Assembly (NCBI RefSeq): GCF_011058155.1 | Contig: NZ_JAALFC010000002.1 | Span: forward strand, 124,001-188,000 | Direction: 5' to 3' | From: Litoribacterium kuwaitense | GTDB taxonomy: Bacteria; Bacillota; Bacilli; Bacillales; DSM-28697 | DNA length: 64,000 nt | Shown: positions 10,010-19,495 of the stretch, in pieces | Numbering within the stretch: the stretch's first letter is position 1 | Layout: every line of letters begins with the position of its first letter | Program-made: the position numbers and the translations under genes | Notes under the pieces: model-generated | What the model was told of the DNA's origin: nothing | What the model saw: only the letters and a program-made list of their open reading frames with translations | The model's database searches: none

Positions 10010-10136
10010 TTCTGCGCCTCCTAATGAACTGAAGTCAAATAGACAATACTTATGCGGCAAGGTATGATGAATGCTATAAACGTATGCAATAGAATGGAAA
10101 GTAAGAAGGCTTTTCTTATTGGCGAGGAGGTTGTCT

Positions 10137-11281
10137 ATGGAGATTGTTTTGTTATTTTTACGATGATGATCATCGGCGCGCTTGTTGGTGGGGTGACCAA
10201 CTTTTTAGCGATAAAAATGCTCTTTCGTCCGTATTACCCTGTTTATCTCGGTTCGTGGAAAATTCCTTTTACGCCCGGATTAATTCCAAAGCGCCGTGAA
10301 GAAATGGCGCGTAGCTTCGGTCGGATGGTTGCAACACATTTAATTACACCGCAGCAATTTACCGAACTGCTAAACCAACATGAGCTTCGAGCAAAGATAG
10401 AAGAAAAGGGTGCTTCTTTCATTTCAGCAGTATGCCAATCAGAGCGTTCTCCTGAGGAGATAGCCAAGCAATGGGGAGAGGTTTCGCTCGTCTCATCTGT
10501 ACCTCCCTTTATGGAGCAACATTTGGAGACACGGATGACAGAATGGTGGGAGCTCATACAGAACAAGACACTTGAGGATGCGTTACCTGCTGAAGTCGTT
10601 CGACACGTTGACGAAGAAATTCCTAAGGTGGCGGATTTGTTATTACATGAGGGAGTTCGTTGGTTAGAAGGTGATGAGGGCCGTCGAGAAATTGGTAAAG
10701 CTGTTGACGACTTTTTTGCGTCGCGCAATCAATGGCTTGGGATGATGCAAATGTTTATTGGACAAGATCGTATTGAGGATAAAATTCAGCATGAACTCGT
10801 TCGTTTTCTCAGACGGGAGCAATCGCGGCCTATGGTAGAAAAGATATTGCATAAAAAATGGCGTGAAATAAAAACGCAGCAAATCTGTGAGCTCGTCCGT
10901 TGGCTGCCAGCCTCTAAAATGCCTCAAGTGGCGGACATTGCACGCTTTGCCGTCAAGCGCTTAGCTATTGAAAAGACGTTACAGACGCCGCTCTACAAAT
11001 TGATTGATGCGGAGATGGAAGCCAAGCTCCAGCAGCTTTGGGTTCAAGCATGTCCACGCTTCATTAATCAAGCAGGTGTGTATGTTGAGCGCATATTTAA
11101 CACGCTGCGTCTAGATGAAATTGTAGAAAAACAAGTGGCGTCGTTTCCGGTTGAGCGACTGGAAGAGCTCGTTTTAAGCATATCGAAACGGGAATTTTCT
11201 ATGATTACCTATCTCGGTGCATTTCTTGGCGGATTAATTGGTTTATTGCAGGCAGGCATTGTACTTCTTTTCCCTTTTTGA
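10137..11281 (+). CDS. yheB: DUF445 family membrane protein YheB, apparent 5' frameshift
   Basis: A roughly 380-residue DUF445 protein with hydrophobic ends: residues near MMIIGALVGGVTNFLAIKM and a C-terminal YLGAFLGGLIGLLQAGIVLLF. The conserved segment LFRPYYP...PFTPGLIPKRREEMARSFG is intact. The best start is the ATG at 10137, behind GAGGAGG, but it reads into TGA after nine codons. Adding one T to the T5 run at 10155-10159 joins MEIVLLFF to TMMIIGALVGG in frame. The open frame itself extends from 10052, without a good start. Flanked by yheD (divergent) and yheA. Function unknown; linked to the spore in B. subtilis. Confidence 0.85.
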
Positions 11282-11349
11282 TCGTTCATCCTATACCTTG
11301 ACGTATTCTTTTGTTACGATGGGAACATCTCGTTTTTTTTGGAGGGAAT

Positions 11350-11703
11350 ATGATGGCAAATATGTATGATGAAGCGTATAATCTTGAGAAAGCAATCCGA
11401 GGAAGTGAAGAATTTCAAAAGCTATCAGAGCTTTACGAACAGCTACAGGCTGATGAAATGGCTAAAAAGCTTTTTGATAACTTCCGTCAAGTTCAAATGG
11501 ATTTGCAACAAAAGCAAATGCAAGGAGAAGAAATTACTCAAGAAGATATCGAACAAGCCCAAAAGCAGGCTCAGCTTGTGCAACAGCACGATCTTATTTC
11601 TAAAGTCATGGAAGTGGAACAACGTCTTTCCCAGTCGTTGACAGACATTAATAAAATTATTATGAAGCCTCTCGAAGAGCTATACGGAACAATGGAATCT
11701 TAA
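11350..11703 (+). CDS. yheA: YlbF/YmcA family protein YheA
   Basis: 117 residues, almost entirely helical. MYDEAYNLEKAIRGSEEFQKL at the start and IIMKPLEELYGTME at the end match YheA of Bacillus. The YlbF/YmcA relatives take part in the Y-complex that affects RNase Y and development, but the role of YheA itself is not established. The ribosome-binding site is TTTTGGAGGG. The gene is immediately 3' of yheB and ends in a strong terminator. Confidence 0.93.
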   Translation: MMANMYDEAYNLEKAIRGSEEFQKLSELYEQLQADEMAKKLFDNFRQVQMDLQQKQMQGEEITQEDIEQAQKQAQLVQQHDLISKVMEVEQRLSQSLTDINKIIMKPLEELYGTMES

Positions 11704-11722
11704 GATATAAACAAGCTAAAAA

Positions 11723-11760
11723 GCAGTAAGCACATATAGAGGCTTACTGCTTCTTTTTTT
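11723..11760 (+). terminator. Terminator after yheA
   Basis: Stem GCAGTAAGC / GCTTACTGC with a following T run. Confidence 0.9.
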
Positions 11761-11847
11761 ATTCTAAAATGCATCATGGATGTCAGGGTTGTTCTAGTCT
11801 TATGCTCAAGGGCATATATTATATAAGACAATTGAAAGGGGAGGAGC

Positions 11848-12719
11848 ATGACAATGGTCTATCGACTACTGGCTTTAAATGTAGATGGCACGCTCCTAAA
11901 GTCAAATGGGCGCCTGACCAAGCAAACAAAAGAGGCGATTCATTATGTAAGAGATAAAGGTGTTCATATCACCCTCGTAACAAACCGTCATTTTTTGGCT
12001 GCGCGAAAAGTTGCCAAGGCTTTAAAGCTTTCAGGAGAGATTGTCACACACGGGGGAGCTTTCATTGCAAAAGACACCGATTTTCCCATTGTGAACAGAC
12101 GCTTGACAGGGGATACGGTCTTTTCTATTGTGCAAATCCTTGAAGCCTTTAAGTGTAGCATTCGCTTGCTTCATGAAAAGTACGCGCTTGGCAATAGTCA
12201 TCCAGCAAAGCCACAACTCGTTTCTAAAACGGTGTTTGGCCTCGGAGACCCAGTCATGTACCCGATTCAATACGTTGAATCTCTGGGAGACTATGTGCGC
12301 GATCAGCCGCTCGATGTACCCAAAATTGATTGCCATTTTTTGAAGACCACGTGATGGAAAAAGCAATTGAATACATCCAAACGGCGTTTGAAGATTTAAC
12401 AATCGTCAAAGAAGGCTCGCGGCACATTTCAATTCTTCCGTCTGGTGTTCATAAAGCATACGGGCTGCAACAGTTGGCACGAGTGCTTGAGGTTTCACAG
12501 GATGAAGTCGTCGCCATTGGAGACGACCTGTCTGATATGCCGATGATTCGGTGGGCTGGCCTCGGTGTTTCGATGGGGCACGCACCATTTGAAGTGAAAC
12601 AGGCTGCTGACTGGATTACTCGCTCACAAGAAGAGAATGGTGTCGCGTATATGGTCAAAGAACTTTTTCGCAAACAGCTTGACACAGGCTTTGTCCACTC
12701 GGTGACGATTAAAAAATAG
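11848..12719 (+). pseudogene. yhaX: Cof-type HAD-IIB phosphatase (YhaX-like), apparent frameshift
   Basis: Haloacid dehalogenase-type phosphatase. The N-terminal part has the nucleophile motif in altered form (LLALNVDGTLL, with Asn where Asp is usual for the first catalytic residue), then VTNRHFLAARKV. The C-terminal part has K(A)YGLQQLARVL and the acidic motif IGDDLSDMPMI followed by GVSMGHAPFEVK. The two parts lie in different frames; adding one T in the T6 run at 12336-12341 joins CHF to FEDHVMEKAI. A start at 11854 gives better spacing to GGGGAGG. B. subtilis has yhaX next to hemZ, as here. The Asn at the nucleophile position could itself mean altered catalysis. Confidence 0.8.
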
Positions 12720-12755
12720 ATTGCCTTCCTCTAAATGGGGAAGGCAATTGCTTTT
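12720..12755 (+). terminator. Terminator after HAD phosphatase
   Basis: Stem TTGCCTTCC / GGAAGGCAA followed by TTGCTTTT. Confidence 0.75.
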
Positions 12756-12813
12756 CGTTCAATGGTTTTGTACACTGAAATACAGCAATCATTCATGAAA
12801 GGGGGCGAATAAG

Positions 12814-14361
12814 GTGCGTACAATTTATATCACTGGAGTTCCAGAACGTGTTCATCCTTCGTTACGCCGTATTGCAGATTTGTTCTTTGAAACGACAGAT
12901 ATTGTCACGACGAAAGAAGAAGCTGATCTTCACCTTGATGTTGTGGAGGATGATCGACTTACTGTATGTGTGGCGACATCTGACAATCGTTGGGAACGCT
13001 GGATTCATTTAGAAAATAGTGATGATCCTCAAGAATGGAAGCGAAAGGTCAACGACGTGTTTTTACAGATTCTTGAGGAAATGACAGGGATGAAGCAGCC
13101 GTGGGGGATTTTGACCGGCATTCGTCCGACGAAGCTATTCCATACGGGTTTACGCCAAGGGCAATCACCGGATGAGATAGAAACAAATCTTCAGAAGCAA
13201 TACAGGATTCATTCGGAAAAGACAGCTTTAATGAACCAGATCACCGAACGTCAGCTCGCGGCATTACCTGATTTATATGAGCTGCGCAAAGAGGTTAGTA
13301 TTTACATAGGAATCCCTTATTGTCCTACAAAATGTGCTTATTGTACATTTCCAGCGTATGCCATACGCCGAAAAAGTGGACAGGTAAACGGTTTTCTTCT
13401 CGCGCTTGAAGAGGAAATGGAAACGATCGGCGCTTGGCTTGTCCAAAATAATATTAAAGTGACAACCATTTATTTCGGGGGAGGCACACCGACGAGCATC
13501 ACTGCTGAGGAGATGGACAGGCTGTATGCTCATATGTATAAAACCATTCCGGGCGTTTCATCAGTCCGTGAGCTCACGGTAGAAGCGGGCAGACCTGATA
13601 CGATTACACCCGAAAAAATTGATGTATTAAAAAAATGGAACATTGATCGAATTAGTATTAATCCACAATCGTATACCCAAGAAACATTAAAGGCCATTGG
13701 GCGCCATCATACCGTGGAGGAAACCATTGAAAAATATTGGCTTGCGAAAAGCATGGGGCTAGATAATATAAATATGGACTTAATCCTCGGTTTGCCAGGT
13801 GAAACGACGAAAGAGCTTAAACACTCGTTAGATGAGACGGAAAAGCTCATGCCTGCTTCACTCACTGTTCATACATTGTCCTTTAAACGTGCCTCAAAGA
13901 TGACAAAGCAGCGGGATAAATATCAAGTGGCCACTAGAGACGAAATTGGACGGATGATGCAAATGGCACAGGAGTGGATGGCAGAGCGTTCGTATTTGCC
14001 GTATTATGTTTACAGACAAAAAAATATCCTTGGCAACTTAGAAAACACAGGCTACTCTAAAAAAGGCGCTGAGAGTCTTTATAATATCATGATTATGGAG
14101 GAGAGACAGACGATTATCGGTATTGGTTGTGGAGCAGCGAGTAAGTTTGTTCACCCACAAACTGGAAAAATTGAACGCTTTGCCAATCCGAAAGATCCTG
14201 CCTCTTATTTAATGACACATAAAGAAGCCATTGCAAAAAAAATACATTTGCTCAATCAGACATTTTCCATAGATCCACATACGAATGAGCAGCATGAGAT
14301 GGGGGAGCAGAATGAATCACATTCGTCAAGAAAAGTGGCAGGAGTATCAGCAAAAGAATGA
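12814..14361 (+). CDS. hemZ: Radical SAM coproporphyrinogen dehydrogenase-like protein HemZ
   Basis: 515 residues. The radical SAM cluster motif is in YCPTKCAYCTFPAY (CxxxCxxC, near residues 170-180), followed by FGGGTPTS (SAM-binding glycine motif) and NMDLILGLPGE. The N-terminal 160 residues are the extension specific to HemZ. HemZ is an HemN-like protein proposed to act in anaerobic haem synthesis; some family members may instead be chaperone-like (HemW), but the N-terminal domain favours HemZ. GTG start behind AAAGGGGGCG. The 3' end overlaps purU by 50 bases. Confidence 0.9.
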   Translation: MRTIYITGVPERVHPSLRRIADLFFETTDIVTTKEEADLHLDVVEDDRLTVCVATSDNRWERWIHLENSDDPQEWKRKVNDVFLQILEEMTGMKQPWGILTGIRPTKLFHTGLRQGQSPDEIETNLQKQYRIHSEKTALMNQITERQLAALPDLYELRKEVSIYIGIPYCPTKCAYCTFPAYAIRRKSGQVNGFLLALEEEMETIGAWLVQNNIKVTTIYFGGGTPTSITAEEMDRLYAHMYKTIPGVSSVRELTVEAGRPDTITPEKIDVLKKWNIDRISINPQSYTQETLKAIGRHHTVEETIEKYWLAKSMGLDNINMDLILGLPGETTKELKHSLDETEKLMPASLTVHTLSFKRASKMTKQRDKYQVATRDEIGRMMQMAQEWMAERSYLPYYVYRQKNILGNLENTGYSKKGAESLYNIMIMEERQTIIGIGCGAASKFVHPQTGKIERFANPKDPASYLMTHKEAIAKKIHLLNQTFSIDPHTNEQHEMGEQNESHSSRKVAGVSAKE

Positions 14362-15208
14362 ACATCGTGCGCGGTTACTGATCAGCTGTCCTGATCAACC
14401 CGGCATTGTCGCGGCGGTTACGGCATTGTTAGCAACACATCAAGCGAATATTATTGAGTCAAGTCAGTATACGACTGACCCTGTAGGCGGGCGTTTCTTT
14501 CTAAGAATTGAATTTGAGGCTAAAGAGCTTGACCAGTTTACGGCGTCCTTTGAGCCTGAAATGAAGAAAACCGCTGCATCGTTTCAGATGGAATGGCGTC
14601 TTGCATTGGCAACAAAACGAAAAAAAATGGTCATCTTCGCATCGTTAGGGGAACATTGCTTGCTTGAACTGCTATGGCGTTGGCAAGCTGGAGAGCTCAT
14701 GGTCGATATCCCAATGGTCATTAGTAACCATGAGGTCTTGCGCGAGCTTGTCGAGCCACTCGGTATTCCATTCCATTATATCCCTGTTACAAAAGAATCG
14801 AAAAAAGAAGCTGAAGCGGAACAGCTTCGCTTGCTCGATAACGATGTTGACCTCGTCGTCCTGGCTAGGTATATGCAAATTCTGTCTCCAGATTTTATTC
14901 AAGCCTTGCCTGAACGAATTATTAATATTCATCACTCTTTTTTGCCAGCATTTGTCGGAGCACGCCCGTATGAAAGAGCATACGAACGTGGAGTAAAACT
15001 GATCGGGGCTACATCGCATTACGTCACAAATGATCTTGACGAAGGGCCGATTATTGAACAGGATGTTGCGAGGGTCAATCATAAAGACTCACTGGCAGAT
15101 ATGAAAAGAATTGGCCGAACCATTGAACGTAACGTTCTCGCCAGAGCAGTCGCTTGGCATGTAGAGGATCGCGTCATTGTTTACAATAATAAAACGGTTG
15201 TTTTTTAA
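14312..15208 (+). CDS. purU: Formyltetrahydrofolate deformylase
   Basis: Hydrolyses 10-formyl-THF to THF and formate, balancing one-carbon pools. 298 residues. An N-terminal ACT domain (ARLLISCPDQPGIVAAVTALL) is followed by a formyltransferase-like domain with FASLGEHCLLELL, VISNHE, LARYMQILSPDF, the catalytic NIHHSFLPAFVGARPYERA and GATSHYVTNDLDEGPIIEQD. The ATG at 14312 follows GGGGGAG. The 50-base overlap with hemZ is long for unrelated genes and implies co-expression. A terminator follows. Confidence 0.95.
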   Translation: MNHIRQEKWQEYQQKNEHRARLLISCPDQPGIVAAVTALLATHQANIIESSQYTTDPVGGRFFLRIEFEAKELDQFTASFEPEMKKTAASFQMEWRLALATKRKKMVIFASLGEHCLLELLWRWQAGELMVDIPMVISNHEVLRELVEPLGIPFHYIPVTKESKKEAEAEQLRLLDNDVDLVVLARYMQILSPDFIQALPERIINIHHSFLPAFVGARPYERAYERGVKLIGATSHYVTNDLDEGPIIEQDVARVNHKDSLADMKRIGRTIERNVLARAVAWHVEDRVIVYNNKTVVF

Positions 15209-15223
15209 CAGCATGATGTACAG

Positions 15224-15252
15224 AAGCCGAGTCCTTTAAGGACCCGGCTTTT
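15224..15252 (+). terminator. Terminator after purU
   Basis: Stem AAGCCG-A-GTCC / GGAC-C-CGGCTT with a short T run. Confidence 0.75.
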
Positions 15253-15364
15253 CCTGCGAAAGACGTTCAAACAAGGGAGATAAAAATGGCAAATCGGGAC
15301 ATTTGTCTAGCGCATTATATGTGCCTCTGCATATGCTAGCTAAGGAAAAGAGGAGGTGGCTTAC

Positions 15365-15466
15365 ATGAGTGCTTGTGGATATGGGTATGGCTCTAGCTTC
15401 ATTTTGATTGTCGTATTGTTCATTTTACTCGTTATTGTTGGAGCAGGTGCTTCAGGCATTTGCTAA
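15365..15466 (+). CDS. YjcZ family sporulation miniprotein
   Basis: 33 residues: a Gly/Tyr-rich head ([11 protein letters not shown]) and one hydrophobic helix ending GAGASGIC. This is the YjcZ/YhbJ-type sporulation miniprotein pattern, thought to sit in forespore or spore membranes. The ribosome-binding site is AAGAGGAGGTGG. It lies 80 bases upstream of a second, longer relative. No specific function is known. Confidence 0.85.
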   Translation: MSACGYGYGSSFILIVVLFILLVIVGAGASGIC

Positions 15467-15546
15467 TTGTTGTTAAATAGCATGCGATAGAGAATGGCTT
15501 CATGCGGGGCCATCTCCAAGGATTTTTGAAAGGAGGACGTTTTAAT

Positions 15547-15705
15547 ATGGGTTACTATGGTAGAGGTTGCGGCTGTGGTTACGGTTATGGTGGACCTACC
15601 GCTGGCTATGGTGGATACGGCTGTGGTGGCGGCTATGGTAAAGGATTTGCGTTAATTGTCGTATTATTTATTCTCTTGATCATTGTAGGAGCAGCGTGGC
15701 TCTAA
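15547..15705 (+). CDS. YjcZ family sporulation miniprotein, glycine/tyrosine-rich
   Basis: 52 residues: [16 protein letters not shown] and further GYGG repeats with five cysteines in all, then a single membrane helix ([18 protein letters not shown]). The start at 15547 follows GAAAGGAGGACG. The tail closely resembles the 33-residue gene just upstream, so the pair is a tandem duplication in which this copy has gained or kept the Gly/Tyr/Cys-rich region. A hairpin terminator follows at 15714. Confidence 0.88.
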   Translation: MGYYGRGCGCGYGYGGPTAGYGGYGCGGGYGKGFALIVVLFILLIIVGAAWL

Positions 15706-15713
15706 GATAATGT

Positions 15714-15738
15714 GGGAGGGCTTTTTTAAAAGTCCTCC
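15714..15738 (+). terminator. Terminator after YjcZ pair
   Basis: GAGGgCTTTT / AAAAGtCCTC hairpin with an internal T run. Confidence 0.55.
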
Positions 15739-16229
15739 TCTTAGAATTGTAGACAACATTTAACATGTGTTTTTGTAATAATTTTTCTCATCTGAAGTGT
15801 AAAGCGAACGAAAGTCTTGAATGGAAGAACGGAAGCTCATCCACAGAGAAGAGGGATGAGAAGAAACAATTGTACAAGCGTCTCTGAAAGGAGCTTTCCG
15901 AAGGCTATCTTTTAAATAAGAGATGATTTGGGTATACATGAAGATAAGGTGCACTTGACGAATGAAATTGAAGCTATAGGTTCTCGATTGCGAGTGCGTT
16001 AAATAACGTTCCGTGATAAAATGAACATTAGTGTTTCATACCTTGAGGACAAAGTACATGCTATCTATAAGGCACATGAAAGCCGATTAGAAATGTGTGA
16101 AGTAATTGATGGACGGGTAACTTGAAAGAAAAAGCCAGGCGAGTGGTGTAATGGCGGAATGATGAGGGGGGCAGAAGTGCTCTGTCCGGAAGGCAGGTGG
16201 CCCCGTCCGCTGTAGAAAGGAATGAGTGC
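15739..16229. other. Gene-poor region upstream of gbsR
   Basis: About 490 bases with only short unsupported reading frames (minus-strand 15760-15954 and 16087-16269 lack convincing ribosome-binding sites). It ends in a G-rich leader around 16142-16215 that can pair with itself. The gbsR promoter must lie here. No riboswitch class that I can name. Confidence 0.4.
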
Positions 16230-16775
16230 ATGACTGCCGAAAAAGATTGGTACCTATATGAGCAAACAAAAGAACAATTTATTCATATCATCGCTAAAAA
16301 TATGAATTTATATGGAATTACCCCGTCTGTCGGTCGTCTGTATGGCGCTTTATATTTTTCAGACGAACCTATGACTTTGGATGACATGAGGGACGCACTC
16401 GGCATGAGCAAGACGAGCATGAGTACAGGCGTTAGACAGCTAATGGATTTAAAGATGGTTGAGCCTGTATTTAAGCGCGGGGTACGAAAAGATTTGTATA
16501 CGTCTGAAGAAGACTGGTATAAATCTTTTACAGCTTTATTTTCCGCACGCTGGAGAAAAAGCATTGAAAAAAACTTAGAAGAGCTGAATGAAGCAGAGCA
16601 AGTGCTCAAGGAGCTTCAAGCAAAGACAGAGGACACCGTGCTCGCTAGTCATATTGAAGAAGACTTAAAGCGATTAAATTACGGTGCGAGCTATTATCGC
16701 TGGCTTCTACGGTTGATTGTCACAATGGAGAGTGGAGAAATTTTTGAATTTGTGCCGAAAGAGCCGCCAAGCTAA
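16230..16775 (+). CDS. gbsR: GbsR/MarR-type transcriptional regulator
   Basis: 181 residues, matching the B. subtilis GbsR length. The helix-turn-helix segment GITPSVGRLYGALYF...MTLDDMRDALGMSKTSMSTGVRQLMDLKMVEPVFKRGVRKDLY is very close to GbsR, the choline-sensing repressor of glycine betaine synthesis and choline uptake. The start at 16230 follows GAAAGGA; the frame is open slightly upstream. Unlike in B. subtilis, no gbsAB genes are adjacent; yhaM follows 27 bases later. Its targets must be elsewhere, possibly including opuA at 22 kb. Confidence 0.88.
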   Translation: MTAEKDWYLYEQTKEQFIHIIAKNMNLYGITPSVGRLYGALYFSDEPMTLDDMRDALGMSKTSMSTGVRQLMDLKMVEPVFKRGVRKDLYTSEEDWYKSFTALFSARWRKSIEKNLEELNEAEQVLKELQAKTEDTVLASHIEEDLKRLNYGASYYRWLLRLIVTMESGEIFEFVPKEPPS

Positions 16776-16802
16776 ACGGAGTAAAGTCTGGGGGAAATGG
16801 TC

Positions 16803-17753
16803 ATGAAGAAAGGCGTAACATTTTGTGAAGTTGGGGAGCAATTTTCGGATTTCTTATTAATTAAGTCTTCTACGCGAGGCGTAGCGAGCAATGGAAAGCC
16901 ATTTTTAACGCTCATGCTTCAAGATAAAAGCGGCGAGATTGAGGCCAAGCTTTGGGATACAGGGGCGGAAGAAGAAAAAACATATCATGCGGAGAACATT
17001 GTAAAAGTTCTTGGCGAGGTGACGAATTATAGAGGTCGCCAACAATTAAAAATTAAAAAAATTCGTCCTGCAACACCCCAAGATGGTGTTTCCGTGACGG
17101 ACTTTTTAGAAACTGCCCCTCAATCAAAGGATGAGCTTTTGGATGAGATCACATCATATATTTTTGATATGAAAAACCCGCATTTACAACGAATTACGAG
17201 ACATCTTGTGAAAAAGCATCAACAGGCATTTCTTGAATATCCAGCAGCGACAAAAAACCATCATGAATTCGTATCTGGGCTTGCCTATCATGTTGTACAT
17301 ATGCTCAGACTAGCTAAAGCGATTTCGGGCATTTATCCGAGTCTGAACACTGATCTTTTGTATTCAGGTGTCATTTTGCACGATCTTGGAAAAACAACAG
17401 AGCTTTCAGGTCCTGTCAGTACGACTTATACCGTTGAAGGAAACCTGCTAGGGCATATTTCTCTAATGGCTAATGAGATTGCACAAACAGCGCTTGAATT
17501 AGACATTCAAGCCGAAGAGGTTACACTCCTGCAGCATCTCGTGCTTTCTCACCATAGTAAGGGAGAGTGGGGAAGTCCTAAGCCACCGATGCTTCGAGAA
17601 GCGGAAATTCTTCATTACATTGATAATATCGACGCTCGAATGAATATTATGGACCGGGCATTGGAACGGACGAAGCCTGGAGAATTTACGGAACGTTTGT
17701 TTCCTATGGAAAATCGTAAATTTTATAAACCATCTACAGAGAATGAATCATAA
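16803..17753 (+). CDS. yhaM: 3'-5' exoribonuclease YhaM
   Basis: 316 residues. An N-terminal OB-fold ([30 protein letters not shown] is the nucleic-acid-binding strand region) is followed by an HD domain with [20 protein letters not shown] and VILHDLGK, the metal-binding His-Asp pair. YhaM trims RNA and single-stranded DNA 3' ends. Two in-frame ATGs exist; the one at 16803 has better spacing from GGGGGAA. It is followed by yhaL, the conserved Bacillus order. Confidence 0.94.
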   Translation: MKKGVTFCEVGEQFSDFLLIKSSTRGVASNGKPFLTLMLQDKSGEIEAKLWDTGAEEEKTYHAENIVKVLGEVTNYRGRQQLKIKKIRPATPQDGVSVTDFLETAPQSKDELLDEITSYIFDMKNPHLQRITRHLVKKHQQAFLEYPAATKNHHEFVSGLAYHVVHMLRLAKAISGIYPSLNTDLLYSGVILHDLGKTTELSGPVSTTYTVEGNLLGHISLMANEIAQTALELDIQAEEVTLLQHLVLSHHSKGEWGSPKPPMLREAEILHYIDNIDARMNIMDRALERTKPGEFTERLFPMENRKFYKPSTENES

Positions 17754-17809
17754 TTAAAACGCCCTTCTCATAGAGTAAGACAAGTCATAAAAGGAGGGCG
17801 ATGTAACGG

Positions 17810-18028
17810 ATGGAATCCTTCATTTTATACGGTTTGTTAGCAGGGATTTTGTTTTGTGCGACAATGATTTTACGAACAGGTCGACAAGAAGATAAACAAA
17901 ATGAAGCGTACATTGAACAAGAAGGACAAAAATATATTGAGCGGCTTGAAGAAGAAAAAAGACGAAGAAGCGAGCATGTGGAGTCGGTGTTGCCATTGAA
18001 CAAAACCGACGCACACGAAAAAAGCTGA
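17810..18028 (+). CDS. yhaL: Sporulation protein YhaL
   Basis: 72 residues: an N-terminal membrane helix (FILYGLLAGILFCATMIL) then a charged coiled-coil tail rich in Glu, Lys and Arg. Size, layout and position between yhaM and prsA match YhaL, a small sporulation-linked membrane protein. AAGGAGGGCG ribosome-binding site, 56 bases after yhaM. Confidence 0.88.
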   Translation: MESFILYGLLAGILFCATMILRTGRQEDKQNEAYIEQEGQKYIERLEEEKRRRSEHVESVLPLNKTDAHEKS

Positions 18029-18053
18029 TCCTGAAAAAGCGGATCAGCTTTTT
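18020..18053 (+). terminator. Terminator after yhaL
   Basis: Perfect AGCTGATCC / GGATCAGCT stem with T5; the hairpin starts just inside the yhaL 3' end. Confidence 0.85.
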
Positions 18054-18138
18054 ATACGTGATATGACCAGTAGCCAGTTTTTAAGATAAAGAAGATAGCT
18101 GCAACGCTACCTTCTTTAAGTACTGGACTATTATACGA

Positions 18139-19053
18139 CTACATACCAGGTGGCATCATCATTTGGTTTTGTTCAAAGAGTCCTTCAAAAAAGGCATCAT
18201 TGTATTTAATATCTTCTTTCGCTGAGTTAATTAATTCCTGCACCTTCATCGGATCAGCTTTACTTAATTTTAATTGCATCGTAATATCTTCTTTCATGTC
18301 TTCGAAAGCTTCAACCTCTTCTTCAGAGTCTTTCTTCTCGGTAACTTTAATAATATGGAAACCGTGTTCTGTTTCAACAGGCGCACTAATCTCATCAACC
18401 TCTAGTGAATAAGCTTTATCTTCAAACGGCTTTACCATTTGTCCAGGACCGAAGAAGCCTAGATCGCCGCCTTGCTGAGCAGAGCCATCTGTTGAATACT
18501 CCTTAGCAAGCTCTTCAAATGATCCACCGTTGTCCAATTTTTCTTTAACTTCATTCGCTGTTTCTTCATCTTCAACTAGAATATGACTTGCCTTCACCTG
18601 TGTTCCCATACGATCGTAAAACGTTTGAACATCCTCTTCAGCCACTTCAACACCGTCGGTTAGTGCTTTTTGTTGAAGCTTAAAGCTATAAATTTCATCA
18701 CGCAAATCTTCTTCAGATTGTCCGGATTGTTCTAATGCTTGCTCATACGTTTCCTCGTCTTCAAAGCCTTCTTTCAGACGAGCAAACTCCGCATCTACTT
18801 CTTCGTCAGTGACGTCGTATTTATTATCTAAAATCTTCTCGGTCACAAGCTGCTGCATCACTTGTTTCCCAGCCTGTTCCTTCATCGCTTCGTACAGTTC
18901 ATTCTGAGTCACTTGTGCGCCGTCGATCTCGACAAGGACTTGTGAATCGTCTCCTCCATTCGGAGCAGTTGCCTCAGAATCATCACCGTTATTGCAGGCG
19001 GCGAGAGCAAGGAGGCTTGTCGAAAGTGCGACCGAAGCAAATACTTTTTTCAT
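18139..19053 (-). CDS. prsA: Foldase lipoprotein PrsA (peptidyl-prolyl isomerase)
   Basis: 304 residues. Lipoprotein signal [22 protein letters not shown] with lipobox LAAC, so it is anchored outside the membrane. The SurA-like N-terminal chaperone region is followed by a parvulin domain at about residues 150-245, with [37 protein letters not shown] and [10 protein letters not shown], and the C-terminal chaperone segment rich in Lys and Asp/Glu. It folds secreted proteins at the membrane-wall interface. GGAGT ribosome-binding site; single gene. Confidence 0.96.
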   Translation of the reverse strand: MKKVFASVALSTSLLALAACNNGDDSEATAPNGGDDSQVLVEIDGAQVTQNELYEAMKEQAGKQVMQQLVTEKILDNKYDVTDEEVDAEFARLKEGFEDEETYEQALEQSGQSEEDLRDEIYSFKLQQKALTDGVEVAEEDVQTFYDRMGTQVKASHILVEDEETANEVKEKLDNGGSFEELAKEYSTDGSAQQGGDLGFFGPGQMVKPFEDKAYSLEVDEISAPVETEHGFHIIKVTEKKDSEEEVEAFEDMKEDITMQLKLSKADPMKVQELINSAKEDIKYNDAFFEGLFEQNQMMMPPGM

Positions 19054-19189
19054 CTACGTACACTCCTAAACATGGAATAATATCTTTTCCCTTCCCTAAC
19101 GAGTATTAAACCATTTTTTCTACTGTACTTCAAGCGAGCAATTGGAAAAAAAGCACCTTTCATAGAGAAAGGCGTGTGAGAACATATCT

Positions 19190-19378
19190 TTATGCTAGTA
19201 AAACCTCAACATAAGAAGAAACCAACAATATAGTAATAAGAACATTAATGGTACGGAACACTTTTTGTTGGCGCTCATCAGGGATTTCCCTTTGCGTGAC
19301 AAGGGAGTTCGTGAGTGTATTAATCCAGAACAGAATGAGCAGGGCAAAAAGTGTGAACATAAAAAACAGCCATAACAT
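19190..19378 (-). CDS. Small membrane protein, unknown
   Basis: 62 residues with two membrane helices: MLWLFFMFTLFALLILFW and INVLITILLVSSYVEVLL, separated by a short charged loop (REIPDERQQKV). A strong GGAGGGAG site lies 7 bases upstream of the ATG, which supports a real gene. It sits between prsA and a DUF3267-type gene on the same strand. No family recognised. Confidence 0.65.
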   Translation of the reverse strand: MLWLFFMFTLFALLILFWINTLTNSLVTQREIPDERQQKVFRTINVLITILLVSSYVEVLLA

Positions 19379-19495
19379 GAAAAGACTCCCTCCAATCGAA
19401 GCATACGTTTACCATAGCAAAAAAACAAAAAAAGATACAGTCTTGTCTATCGGTCGAAGTGTATTTTCAACAAGATATAAGGTTAAAGCGCAACC

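Noticed and set aside
15760-15954. 64-codon minus-strand frame upstream of gbsR
   Set aside because: No translation signals; composition like non-coding sequence.
16142-16215. tRNA-like or riboswitch-like G-rich leader before gbsR
   Set aside because: No acceptor/anticodon geometry and no known riboswitch core; left as leader sequence.
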